Below are positions 54,011 through 64,000 of a stretch of DNA of 64,000 nt, one piece after another; the stretch's first letter is position 1, and each line of letters opens with the position of its first letter. The notes under the pieces were generated by a model. It ran no database searches. It saw only the letters and a program-made list of their open reading frames with translations, and had not been told where the DNA came from. This DNA comes from Panax quinquefolius. Lineage: Eukaryota; Streptophyta; Magnoliopsida; Apiales; Araliaceae. The DNA is taken from assembly GCA_020205615.1 (NCBI GenBank), contig JAINUW010000599.1, positions 62,001 through 126,000 of the forward strand, given 5' to 3'. The position numbers and the translations under genes are program-made.

Positions 54011-56540
54011 AAACCTTTATGCAAATTATTAATTGTTTTAATTTAATATTATATTGATATGTGTTTAGAACAATTTAATTGGGCATAATTTAATTGTATA
54101 AAATTTAAAAAAAAAAAAAGCGAAATAAATTTTCGAATCACGTGCTGGAGTATATATATACGGATTAGCTACTCTGTCATTCTTATCATTCATGTATTAG
54201 TATATATATATATTATATTATATATATGATATATGATATATTATATATATATATTAGTTAAAAGCAGCAAACTTACAAGAAAATCGGCAGGAGCTTATTA
54301 TTTTTTTTTATATGGCAACGTGGGTCGGTTTTATTTTTTTCAAAAAGTTGATTTCGTGCCACATAAATATATGTAATATGTAAACATGATTCCACTAAAC
54401 CCAAGGGCATAATCACGTGGCCACCAAAAGGATTTCATGAATTCCGTGCTTTTACATGAAGCTGCTTGTTGCTTTAGCTGCTGTTTGATTCTTTTTAAAA
54501 AAAAAAAACGTGTTGTTGTTTTTTTTTTTTACGGATTGCATGATTTGATTAACATTATATATATAGTAGTAATCTATATATATATTCAGCTTATATTATA
54601 TATATCTATATAATAGTTATATATATATATATATATTAATTTTAATTATTTTATTATTAAAATAAAAAGTTTATTTTAATCCTAAAATAAAAAGTTTTAA
54701 AATTAGAATTTCATGCTAACTAATTAGAGTTGGAATTAGATTCCATGATAACTAATTGGAGTTGAAATTGGATTCTAATTTCCTTAAATAAAGGAGTTTA
54801 TTTAAATATAAAATAAGATTTCATATTATTCAAAATAAAAGAGTTTGTTTGTGAATAGGAAAAAAAATCCTAATTTCCTTAAATAAAGGAGTTTATTTAG
54901 ATATGAAATAAGATTTCATATTATTCAAAATAAAGGAGTTTATTTGTGAATAGAAAAAAGAAAATCGTGGTTCCTTTAATAAAGAAGTTTTTTTTTATAT
55001 GGAATTGGATTCCATAATTAATTAAAATAAAGGAGTTTATTTTAATTAAAGATTTTGATTAAAATAAAATAGTTTATTTTATTCAAAATATGATAAATTA
55101 AAATAAAATAGTTTTATTTTGATTTAAATTTGGATTAAAATAAAGGAGTTTATTTTGATTCAAAAATAGATTTTATACTAACTAAATTTGCCCATTAAAT
55201 GATATCAATATATATATTGAATGTTTATTATTCATAAGATGAATGTTATTTATTGATGCATATGATGATGTGTATGATAATAAATGGGATTGATTATGGA
55301 CTATTGACGATGTGATTGGATTTTATTTTAGTTGGATGCATGAATGTATGGGTTTTATTAAATGGGGTCTCAAGTACCTCGTCTTCTCTAATTTTTCTTA
55401 ATGTAAATTCTATCTCCTCCTATGTACTTCCCTTGATCACGATCAAGGTTTCTATTTATTTTAAATAATTTTGTAATAGGAATAGTTAGAATTAATTTTG
55501 AAAAATTGGAGATCAATAATGCGAGGCGCTTGAAGACCGTTTGTAATGGAGCAGGGTTTAAATGTAATAGTTATATTTAAATATTAATTCTTGCACCCCT
55601 AGGGTTTGACCTTTTGGTTCACTTGGTGGCTCTAGTGAACCAAACTAGAATAAAAGTCCATAATCAATCCGGGTAGAATATAGTATTCTATATGTGCATG
55701 CTTATACTATATATATTATATATTATGCAAACATGCTTCGCATGTTCATTAATATGATGCGTATTTTATATATATATATATGCATGCGCGCTAAACAAGA
55801 TGAGACAAATTAATAACAAACCCCTCAAAATTTTTATATTAAGTCCTAAGCGTTCAAAGATATTTGGAATATCGAACGTCGTCTTCTAGCATGATAAAAT
55901 TAATAGAGTATTAAATATTTAATATGAGTTTGTTGTGTCACCACAAGGCAAGTATTAAGTATTTAAGATGTTAATTTATCACATTTGATGCTTATAAAGA
56001 AAATTGAACAATATTGTTTTGTTGTGTCACCACAAGGATGATATTTTTCCTTTTTTGAATATATGGAGTGCTAGGTCGGACTTAACTTGGATAATTTTGA
56101 TTCGGATGTGCCACCACTTGATCAAAATAATCTAAGAGGCAAAAGAAAAGGAGTTGCATAGTTGATGTAATTGACAAAAGTTGTCTACCTATTTATTTAT
56201 ATTTATATATAGTTTGTTGTGTCACCACAAGGCTATATACATTTGAAATGGGATCCTTATTCTCACTAGCAAATCTTTAATTATATTTTGCCGAACTATA
56301 TAAGTGAGGGTAATATAGTTTGAAGAAAAATAGTGGGAGATACCAATTTAAAACAAGACCTAAATTATTTTGGTAATTAATAAAAGAATGTATGTTAAAA
56401 TGTTGTTAATCACAAATTCATTTACTGTAATTTTACAATGTCTAAAATTACTATCACTGCGAAGCATATTAGATGCTAAATTAACGGCCAGAATTAAGCG
56501 GATTGGTTAAGGAATTTGAGAATAGTTCTCATAGTTGAAA
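54011..56540 (+). other. Long structured copia leader
   Basis: About 2.5 kb separates the primer site and gag, which is long for a copia element. It holds (TA)n-rich sequence (54140-54640), an AT hairpin array (54640-55170), the AACATGC hairpin (55730-55746) and three TTGTGTCACCACAA hairpins (55929-55949, 56018-56037, 56213-56232). No frame of note is present. It would be the untranslated leader of the genomic RNA. Confidence 0.75.
54640..55170. repeat. AT hairpin array in copia leader (plus copy)
   Basis: Units such as AAATAAAGGAGTTTATTT recur about every 30-45 bp. They are the reverse complement of the arrays at 35380 and 42745, with the same order of spacers. Confidence 0.85.
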
Positions 56541-57240
56541 AGCTATCTTATGTCTTAATCGTCTATCCTCGTGATGGTTGCGCATAATGCCTCTAAGGAA
56601 GAGATTGCTACTTTTAGAAAGTGGCAAGATGATGCTGATTGGCTCGATGCATCATGCTCGCATCCATTAATGTGAGCTTCAGCGTCAAGATGAAACTATG
56701 GATGCTCTACTATATTCTCGCACATCAAGTAGTTGATGGTGAGGAAAGTGGGAATGATAGATATCGAGATATCTAAGGAGCTCTTCCGATCTAGAATGGC
56801 CAATGGTACTATAAGATGCAGACAAAAGTTCTTAACATAATCAATTTGATTGATCAATTAGGACAACTGGTTTTGTCATGGATGGAGAGTTGAGCCAAGA
56901 TTTGATCTTGCACTCACTCCGGACTCCTTTCACAATTGTTGTGAATTTTTCATATAAACAAGCTAGATATCAGCTTCGTTGATTTGCTTAACATGTTGAA
57001 AAATGTTGAGAGTCACTATCCAACCAAGAAAGACCATGTCTTACTGATAGGGGCCAAAGGATCTTGAAAGAAGAAACGATTCAAAGAAGGTAAATAGAAA
57101 GGCAAAAACAAAGGATAATAAGAACAAAAGCGATATTGATAGCAAAGGAGTTTTCTTCCACTTTGCAATAAGCTTTGGACCTCTGAAAGAAAGCGCAAGA
57201 AAAAATCTTGCGGAGAGGCTAACCAAAGAAGCTTAGTGAA
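56541..57240 (+). pseudogene. Copia gag (UBN2-type) remnant, plus copy
   Basis: Pieces in order are EEIATFRKWQDDADWL near 56597-56645, SKELFRSRMANGTI near 56775-56815, INLIDQL-like sequence, then LNMLKNVESHYPTKK-like sequence near 56990-57030. A KKVNRKAKTKDNKNK tail lies near 57083-57125. The zinc knuckle is destroyed (GVFFHFAISFG). Several stops and shifts are present. It is the same gene as 40640-41400. Confidence 0.8.
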
Positions 57241-57289
57241 GTTTAGGTTACTAATCGCTTTTTGTTCATGATTGAAATTAATTTTTCTT

Positions 57290-58480
57290 TAAGTCGAGGT
57301 TCTACTTGGGTATTGGATCCGACTCTGGTTATCATAAATATAGATTTATGAAGGGTCCAAAGTAAGTAGAAAGTTAAACAAAGATAAGTAATCCTATGTG
57401 TGGAAAATGAAGCAAAGGTTCTTTGACTAGCCATAGAAACTTATAGTTTAGCAATGCATACACGGAAAATCTATTAAGTCAATAAGTTGTTATTGTATTC
57501 CGAGTTCTTGTTAAAATATTATTTCCATTTTATTGTTGGACAATGAAATCTTTGGTATTATAATTAAGAAAAATTGTTGTTCTATTTATAATAATAATGT
57601 TTTGTATAGAATTTGGAATATTACTTAATAAATTTTGTATACTTGACTTACATAAAAATAATTTTGCATATTGAACAAATTAGTATAAGAAAAGGAGATG
57701 GTCATTCAAAGAGTTGAATGTATGTATTTGTTAAAATACAAGTGTGAATTATTTGAAAGGTTCAAAGAATTCAGAAATGAAATAAATTGGCAAAGTATTA
57801 AGATTCTTTGATTAGATCAAGGAATAAATACTTGTGCAATAAGTTTCAAGATCATCTCAAATGGTTTTCTCATAATGGACGCCTCCTGATACGCAATAAT
57901 TGATTGGTGTATATGAAATGAAAAATCGTACCTTGTTGGACATGGTGCGGTCCATAATGATTTTACCGACATTCCAGTATCCTTCTAGGGTCATGTCCTA
58001 AAAATGGCTGCATATCTACAAAAAGGGTAACCTCAAAATCCGGCCCCAAGACTCCATAAAAGTTATAGACAGGGAGGATTCCTAATCTTAAGTATGTTAA
58101 GATAAGGTGTTGTCCAACTTATGTGAAAAAGATTTCAAAGGATAAGCTTGGGACAAGATTTGACAAGTACAATTTGTGGGACATCCTAAAGTAAGTTTAG
58201 GGTATATGTTCTATAATCCTACTTAGCAAAAGGTGTTTGTTGCGAAACACGCTGCCTTCTAAGATAAATGTGTTTATTATTGAAGGGGCTAGTGGGAGGA
58301 TAATAGATCTTGAAGAGTTCAAGAACCACAAAAACACTATAAATCAAATAAGAGGAACTGGTAGAAGGACCTATTGTACACAACCGAATCATAAACGGAA
58401 TAGTACAAGAAGATACCTAGGAGGTATGGATTCATTATGGATGATGATGATGAGGTACGCATCATAGAAGATGATGATCG
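57290..58480 (+). pseudogene. Copia protease, integrase and hinge remnants, plus copy
   Basis: STWVLD near 57300-57320 is the protease active-site region, shifted out of frame immediately after. An integrase-core-like segment with FERFKEF lies near 57750-57775. The integrase end includes KVSLGYMFYNPT and KVFVAKHAAF near 58185-58260. It is followed by INVFIIEGASGRIIDLEEF, the hinge, and DDDDEVRIIEDDD-like acidic residues near 58437-58480. A TAA at 57386 matches that near 40517 in the minus copy. Confidence 0.72.
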
Positions 58481-59420
58481 AGAGTTACATACGATGAGGT
58501 AAGAGTTCTAGTGTGTACAAAAGAATTCGATTGGGAGCGTCGTGAAATTTCTAGTATTATATGTTGATATACTACGGATGAGGAATAACTTATCAATGCT
58601 ACAATCAGAAAAGATAAAGTTGTCTAAACATTCCTCCATGAATGGTTTGGGAAGAGTATCTTAATTGGGGATAAAATCTATATAGATAGATCAAGAGGAT
58701 GCTCGACTTAACCCGAGGAACGTATATTCATTTGATGCTAAAGTCGTTTAGCATGGCAAACTCCAAGAGATGTCTCATGTCGATGAGCTATGGAGTGTAT
58801 CTCTCTTAATAGTCCCCATAGACTCCATAAAAGAGAGGTCGCATGAGTGACAATCATGTATGCAATGAAATATACGAGACCGATGTTGATCGATCATATT
58901 ATGGAGAAGTTCACTATGAGTCGGTGAAAAACATCTTAAAGTGCTTAAGCTAGCACTAAGGATGTGATCATATTCATGGTGGGTCTAAATTAAAACTAGA
59001 GGGCTTAATGGACTCAAGTTTTTCGCAGACACAAAGACGACAGAAAATCCACTTTAAGGTAAAGGGTTACCTTGAGCGGTGGTGTAGTGAATTGGAAAGG
59101 TTCCAAGCAAGTGAAAAGAGTTCTTTGGTTTAGTGATAAAGACAAAGTATATAGCTATAAATGAAGTCGCAAGTTGATTGTTTGGATTAAAAGTTCATTC
59201 TGAGAACTAGGAATAGTTCTAAGTCTCATCTTGGATCTAAACATGTGTTGTGGCACTTTCATTTGATTATTAGAATCATTGAAGATGGGAAATCACTATA
59301 GAGATAGTGGATTCTCATGAACAACATTACATATCCATTAACTAAAGCTTATCCAATGACGGGATAATCGTCAGCCAGAGAAGAAGAGTATGAGTTACCA
59401 TGACGATTGGCTTTAGTGCA
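58481..59420 (+). pseudogene. Copia reverse transcriptase/RNase H remnant, plus copy
   Basis: Soon after the hinge comes FLVLYVDILRMRN near 58545-58585, the catalytic region with YVDI instead of YVDD, so the N-terminal half of the enzyme is missing. Traces of thumb and RNase H follow in several frames. At the end, from about 59340, is the non-coding tail leading to the polypurine tract. The missing part is the same as in the minus copy. Confidence 0.78.
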
Positions 59421-59430
59421 AGTGGGAGAT
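59421..59430 (+). promoter_or_regulatory. Copia polypurine tract
   Basis: AGTGGGAGAT directly precedes the 3' LTR start TGAAAGTAG. The minus copy has the same at 38374-38365. Confidence 0.9.
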
Positions 59431-61311
59431 TGAAAGTAGTATGCACACAAGCCAATCATGTTTGATGATAAAGCATATACTTTGTAACAATCTTATTCAT
59501 TTATTAATAAAAAGGTATTAATTTATTAAAGGCTTTTAATTATCTACATGATCTTTGTTTTATAATATGTGATAAACCCATAGTTTTAAGCAATGCTTTT
59601 AGAATAATGATGATGATCATTCTAATGAGATCTAAATTCTTAGAAAGCTTAAAACTAAAATAGTTCCCAATCATTGGATTACTAAATTAGGGATTAGTGA
59701 ATCCGGATAGATTGGTACACGTCGTTAACTTGCTCATTGGATGAGGATGATTGATCTCATGATCATTTGTGTGGAACACTAAAGCAAGTATGTAGGTGCT
59801 TATTAGAGAATAAGTTCATTGAGCGTGGCTCGCTAAGGAATACCTAATGGAGTTTTACTTTTTGTCAATAGGAATTTCTGTAGTGATAGTAGTATAAGTG
59901 ATCCTTGGACTTGAGATCATCATAGTATCTTGTGTATGATGAGTTATACTTTGACTTATTCCTTAAGACCCTTAGGGTATATCAAAGGGTATGCTTGGGT
60001 ATAACAAGTTGTACATGGAGATAATGTATGATCAATAAAGAATCTACCACTTTAATAAAGAAGAGAAATGTCTATGTGATTCGATAAATGACAACCCAAA
60101 GTAGTCCTTGGTTAAGCGAATGAAATTAGAAAGGAGTTTCTAATTTGCATTATTTGGAGTTGTGCATTTAAGGATCGAAATACATATAATTAAATAAAAT
60201 AAGACTTGTGAGGTAATTCCATGTCTTATATTTAATTGGGACATTGTATGGTGGAAGGATTGAATTATGCAGTAACTATTTACTCAAAGGTTCTTTAATG
60301 ATTAATGTTGAAATCTATATTATCCGAAAAGTCGTTGATCATTTAGGGAGGCTTATCCCTATTGTAGAATAAATATTATTTATTTAAATAAATTAATTGT
60401 TTAATTTATTTATTTAAATAAGATTAGAATTGTTCTAATTGATTTATTCATGGGTTTAATATGGAGAACCTAAAGGGTCACACCATAAAAGGAAGAATAA
60501 TTATTTAAGAAGTTAATGGCATAATCGTAATAATATGTTAAGTATATTTAATTTAATCTATGGTGATAGAATAAATTAAATAGCTTAATATTTATTATTT
60601 AATATTTTAGAAATATTAAATATAAATTAATAAGAGGAGTCTTATTAATATTATTACAATTATTATTATTTTAATTTCTAAAAGAGTTTAGGAATTAATT
60701 TAATATAAGTACTCTCATTTATTCCTAATTGGATTAGGAAGGAAAATTAGTTAAAGGAGTTTAATTAATTATCCCTAATAAGATTAGGGAGCTTAATTAA
60801 TTAAAAGAATTTAATTAATTAAATAAAAACCCAATTCTTTAATTGTTATGGTGGGTTGCCCACATCTATAAATAAGAGGAGTCTTATTATGGGTGATGGA
60901 GGTTGTTGACTTTTACAAGTACGTAATAATTCCAATTTGTGGGAGAGTACGCCCTTTCTATAGAGATAGAAAACTAGGGTTGAGCCAATACCCCTTCTTC
61001 TTGAATCTTTATTTTTCCTTGGTGGATCACCTCTAGAGGCCAAACATTTGGGTGGCTAATGTTGATCAAAAGAAGGAACCAAACCCGGTGGATTCAAGTT
61101 GAACGTGAAATTAGATTGGAGGTGAACTTGTACCTGAGGAAGCTCGGATCTTCAAGGGTATGATTCTTGTCCTTCATCTTTTCGTTTAATTAGTAATTGT
61201 GCATAAAGGGTGATCCGGGTATATGGTTTGTAAAATTTTTAAACTCTGATTTTACACGCTTCCGCTAATTTTTGCAATTTGATTGCGTTCTTGAATATTA
61301 CAAACCTAACA
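59431..61311 (+). mobile_element. Copia 3' LTR
   Basis: It is 1881 bp, TG to CA, with a TATAAATA box at 60867-60874. The sequence agrees closely with the 5' LTR; an example difference is GGAGGTTGTTGAC (60899) against GGAGGTTTTGAC (53584). The CCTAT target duplication follows. Confidence 0.93.
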
Positions 61312-61312
61312 C

Positions 61313-61597
61313 CTATGTGGTTGGTGTTGGGAGTGATGTTGATGACTGTGTCTTGCTCAATTTTGGAGGTGGTTGGGATGCTAGAATCTGCCATTGGAGT
61401 TTGAATGGTGGAGATGTGATGGTTGGTGGGAGGAAAGCTTTAATCGGAGTAAATTGGTGAGGATGGTGCTTCGTCGGAAAATGTAGTTGCAGAGAAATCT
61501 GAGAGAGAAATGTTCTGGAAAGTGTGACAGTCATTTTTTGGAAGAGGTTTTTATATTTTGGTGTGGCACAAATCCCTAAGGCGGCTAATGATGACAT
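61313..61597 (-). CDS. Unassigned 94-residue antisense ORF
   Basis: An open frame begins MSSLAALGICATPK at 61597 and ends in a TAG lying in the copia target duplication. It is rich in Ser, Thr, Pro and Gln, with basic residues and no acidic ones near the start, which is the composition of a plastid or mitochondrial targeting peptide. It lies upstream of a Tat-type LTR in antisense orientation, a place where such elements can carry extra ORFs, and immediately beside a copia insertion. It may be a truncated first exon of a host gene, a captured fragment, or a chance frame. I cannot name it. Confidence 0.3.
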   Translation of the reverse strand: MSSLAALGICATPKYKNLFQKMTVTLSRTFLSQISLQLHFPTKHHPHQFTPIKAFLPPTITSPPFKLQWQILASQPPPKLSKTQSSTSLPTPTT

Positions 61598-61695
61598 GTG
61601 GGTCCCATTTCTTGAATATCGTGTGTTATTTGAAAGGACTATTTGGATTCCAGATTTATTCGCTTTAAGTCTCTCATTATAAATTTTTTATAACA

Positions 61696-61710
61696 AGAGA
61701 CTGGGGGTAA
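61696..61710 (+). promoter_or_regulatory. Polypurine tract-like sequence
   Basis: AAGAGACTGGGGGTAA ends at 61710, directly before an LTR start TGTTTGGGTGTG. Tat elements have a GACTGGGGG-type tract here. Confidence 0.6.
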
Positions 61711-62325
61711 TGTTTGGGTGTGATCTACCGACCCCTATATGGGCTGAAGGCCGTATCTATGGAGGATCTGTCGAGCCCAATGGGCCGAAGCTAGTAAAGG
61801 GATTGATGGTGTTTGGGGTTGGGCGACCGAGCCCTTTAGGCCGAGATCCAGATCTGCTTGGAGGTGTTCGGGTGACTTGGACACATACAGACGGTTATTA
61901 CTCGTATGGAGTCTGGCATGATTAGGAGTTTGAATGGTTAAGGGTTCTAGTCTTCACCATATTTAAATACCAACTCCAAAGGTAGGTGATAGGATTATAT
62001 CCAACTTCCTTCTGTTAGGGAGATTGAGTTTGACCCAAACATAGGCAACTACCATGTTTAGGAGTCCTAATACAATTTGGGAATCAGTTTTAAGGTGATG
62101 ATATCAACTATAAATACAAGGCTAAACTCTAATTAACAGGTAATACATTTTTAAGCACTAAATACTAAAGCCTCCATTGTTAAACCTTGTTCAGCCTGCA
62201 CTCATTCTCACACCGGAGCTATCCCCCGAAGACCCAAGTCGTTAAGGTTCTTGTGTGGTTTCTCTATGTAGGTTTAAGCGCGTGAATTTGGTGATTGGAC
62301 GCGTAGACAAAACTTGGCGTTAACA
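61711..62325 (+). mobile_element. Tat-type LTR (about 0.6 kb)
   Basis: It starts TGTTTGGGTGTGATC after a polypurine-like tract and ends GGCGTTAACA. It contains GGGCCGAAG/GGCCGAGATC segments, a TATAAATACAAGG promoter (62109 onward) and, about 90 bp later, CATTCTCACACCGGAG followed by CCCGAAGACCC, a layout seen in Tat-lineage LTRs. No target duplication is visible (GGTAA against CCATC). It may be a 3' LTR whose internal region was lost or replaced. Confidence 0.6.
62109..62116 (+). promoter_or_regulatory. LTR TATA box
   Basis: TATAAATA in ACTATAAATACAAGG, about 400 bp into the Tat-type LTR, is the likely core promoter. Confidence 0.55.
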
Positions 62326-62650
62326 CCATCCATTTTAGCAAACAAACATAGCTGGGTTTTCTTTGTCCATGATACCTTTATTGGAGCTATATAACCATTT
62401 TAGTACCCTACCAATTCTATAAACCGGCACGAGTTAACCTCTTATTTCATAATTAAATTCCCATTTGTTATTCTAAAAAACTCAAAATATGTTAACACTC
62501 AAATTTATCCGCACGTTCAACCACTAGCTTGAACGTAAACTTGCATAGAAAGAATCACCAGAGAATACTTGACAACCTGGGACGTCGAGAAATACCTCTG
62601 ACATAAAAGTAAGAACAAATTTCAAAATTGGTTAATAATAGAAGAGCTAG
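62326..62650. other. Unannotated spacer
   Basis: I see no gene, element end or repeat here. It ends GCTAG, the presumed target duplication of the next LTR. Confidence 0.5.
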
Positions 62651-64000
62651 TGTGACGCCCCCAAAATAGGTATACATCACCCATCTTGAGTCACCAAATA
62701 CATGGTACAAAAATCAAATACAAACTTAATTATACAACTGTCGGGTAATATACGACAAAATATAGCTGAGAGTTTAAACAAGAATATTTCCTTATAGACA
62801 ATATCCACTCTCAATGGAGTCCTCATTACAATTATTATCACACTATTTCACAGAATAGTGAGGACTACTAAAACAACCATCTGTACCGTCAATCCTTTCC
62901 CCGACCAGTCCCAGCTATATTCTCATTTCCTGAAGAGAACAGTAAAAGGAAAGGGTGAGTTCAACTAGCCCAAAAAGAAATATTATGACTAAGATAATGC
63001 AGAATAAATTATCCTTATCCTTCAATAGTATAACAACTGATAGAATACAATAGACAACAAGTTTTAGATTAACAACTGCAGTGGAAGAAGCAATCCATTA
63101 GAACAGTCAAGTAGAGCATAAAATCTACTATCTTCTATGATTTTAAAAGTTTTTCATCAATTTTATCGCTGAGACTCGGCTTAATAAATAAAATCGAATA
63201 CCACGGCCAAGGATATTCATGGAGTATAGAAGTCAAAACTTTAACCAAATGAGTATAATAGAATATATGAAACTGCAAATAGATTTTAACCCGCCATGCG
63301 GTAATCCACATAGACAGATCATTTCCACAATTTAATAAGGAATGAATATGAAGGGTCATTCACCATGCATGTAGTAGTCCACGTAGACAAGTTATTCCAA
63401 CAGAATAATAAATAATGGAATAACAGAAGAATTCACCATGCATGCGGTAGTCCGCATAGACGGGTTATTCCAACAGAATAATAAAGAATAGAATAACAGA
63501 AGAATTTACCATGCATGCGGTAGTCGCGTGAGCGAGTTATTCAGCGAATAATAAAGAATAGAATAATGGAAGAATTCACCGTGCATGCGTTAGTCGCGTG
63601 AGACGAGAGTTATTCAACGGGATATTAAAGAATGGAATAACAAAAGAATTCACCAGGCATGCGGTAGTCCGCGTAGAAAGGTTATTCAATAGAATAATAA
63701 AGAATGGAATAATGAGAAGAATTCACCGGGCATGCGGTAGTCGCGTGAGCGGAGTTATTCAACGAGAATAATAAAGAAGAAATGAGAAGAATTCCCCAGG
63801 CATGCGGTAGTCCGCGTAGACAGATTATTCCAACAGAATAATAAAGAATGGAATAACAATCCTTACGAGAATTGAAAGAAAATAAGTTTCTTCATAAATA
63901 CGAAAGAAATAATACCCCTTACCTTAAAAAAAAACTGGATACTGGAATAGTGAGGTAACAGACTTCTCTTCTTCTTTCTCTCTATAATTTCTCTATAATA
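62651..64000 (-). mobile_element. Tekay-like LTR, cut by window edge
   Basis: The plus strand starts TGTGACGCCCCCAAAATAGG, the reverse of the LTR end. It follows 28288-28840 closely until 63190, then 45900-46490 after a deletion of the hairpin-unit and AATAGTAC part. It carries an expanded tandem array at 63288-63865. The 5' end lies beyond the window. Confidence 0.85.
63288..63865 (-). repeat. ~72-bp tandem array, eight units with paired hairpins
   Basis: Units start near 63289, 63361, 63434, 63507, 63577, 63651, 63724 and 63795 (70-74 bp spacing). A typical unit has CACCATGCATGCGGTAGTCC, in which GCGG-TAGT-CCGC can pair, followed by GTTATTCCA and, 16 nt later, TGGAATAAC, a 9-bp stem. The array is shorter at 45930 and absent from the LTRs at 6603 and 50085. 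Confidence 0.88.

Larger units (their letters stand above)
52114..61311 (+). mobile_element. Structurally complete copia element (9.2 kb), CCTAT duplication
   Basis: The 5' LTR is 52114-53996 and the 3' LTR 59431-61311. Both start TGAAAGTAGTATGCACAC and end CCTAACA. CCTAT flanks both sides (52109-52113 and 61312-61316). The primer site (53997-54010) and polypurine tract (59421-59430, AGTGGGAGAT) are intact. The LTRs differ by only scattered bases over the parts I compared. The internal region has a leader of about 2.5 kb, then gag and a pol that lacks a large part of reverse transcriptase and is full of stops. It could only have moved using proteins from another element. Confidence 0.95.

Noticed and set aside
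61710..61925. 71-residue plus-strand frame near 61,710-61,925
   Set aside because: It lies at the start of a Tat-type LTR (U3) and is best explained by the LTR's GC-richer sequence.

Overview
The window is a stretch of repeat-rich, AT-rich plant nuclear DNA, almost certainly from an angiosperm with a large genome. It consists nearly entirely of LTR retrotransposons nested inside one another. I recognise fragments of Ty3/gypsy chromoviruses (Tekay/Del-like, with a C-terminal chromodomain), Ty3/gypsy Tat-lineage and Athila-lineage elements, and two Ty1/copia families. I see no prokaryotic, organellar or viral operon structure and no confident host gene. All retroelement coding regions found here are broken.

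Layout from left to right. 1-5879 is a reverse-strand copia-type LTR, split by a forward Tekay-like solo LTR (1768-5654). It sits in the integrase region of a forward Tekay element, of which the integrase end, chromodomain, polypurine tract and 3' LTR remain (5880-9079). That element sits in the antisense ORF of a reverse-strand Tat element (9080-16337), whose gag, protease, reverse transcriptase, two RNase H domains and integrase can be followed. A forward copia-type LTR with a primer-binding-site remnant interrupts the Tat gag (16338-23561) and itself carries a 3.3 kb solo LTR (16703-20045). 23562-26937 is a duplicated chimeric block of Tekay-type LTR start, (TA)n arrays and a Tat/Ogre-like tail, with a small MITE between the copies.

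From 26938 a reverse-strand Athila element (gag-protease; its gag, primer binding site and 5' LTR at 47741-50084) is opened by one 19.45 kb insertion, 28288-47740, flanked by TTAGC duplications. This outer shell is again a Tekay-like LTR. Inside it are the 3' end of a second Athila element (29062-34745), which carries a copia-type solo LTR (30003-32960, TAATC duplication), and a reverse-strand copia element in a tandem LTR-internal-LTR-partial internal arrangement (34746-45736). 50085-52043 is another Tekay-like LTR. 52114-61311 is a structurally complete forward copia element of the same family (CCTAT duplication, two 1.9 kb LTRs, primer binding site, polypurine tract) whose genes are defective. 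61312-62650 holds a short unassigned antisense ORF and a Tat-type LTR. The window ends in one more Tekay-like LTR with a hairpin-bearing tandem array.

Five insertions have target-site duplications that can be read directly, so the relative order of events can be reconstructed. The most unusual signals are structural RNA-like motifs repeated inside retroelement leaders and LTRs, an apparently spliced antisense ORF in the Tat element, and a copia family that appears to have amplified after losing part of its reverse transcriptase.
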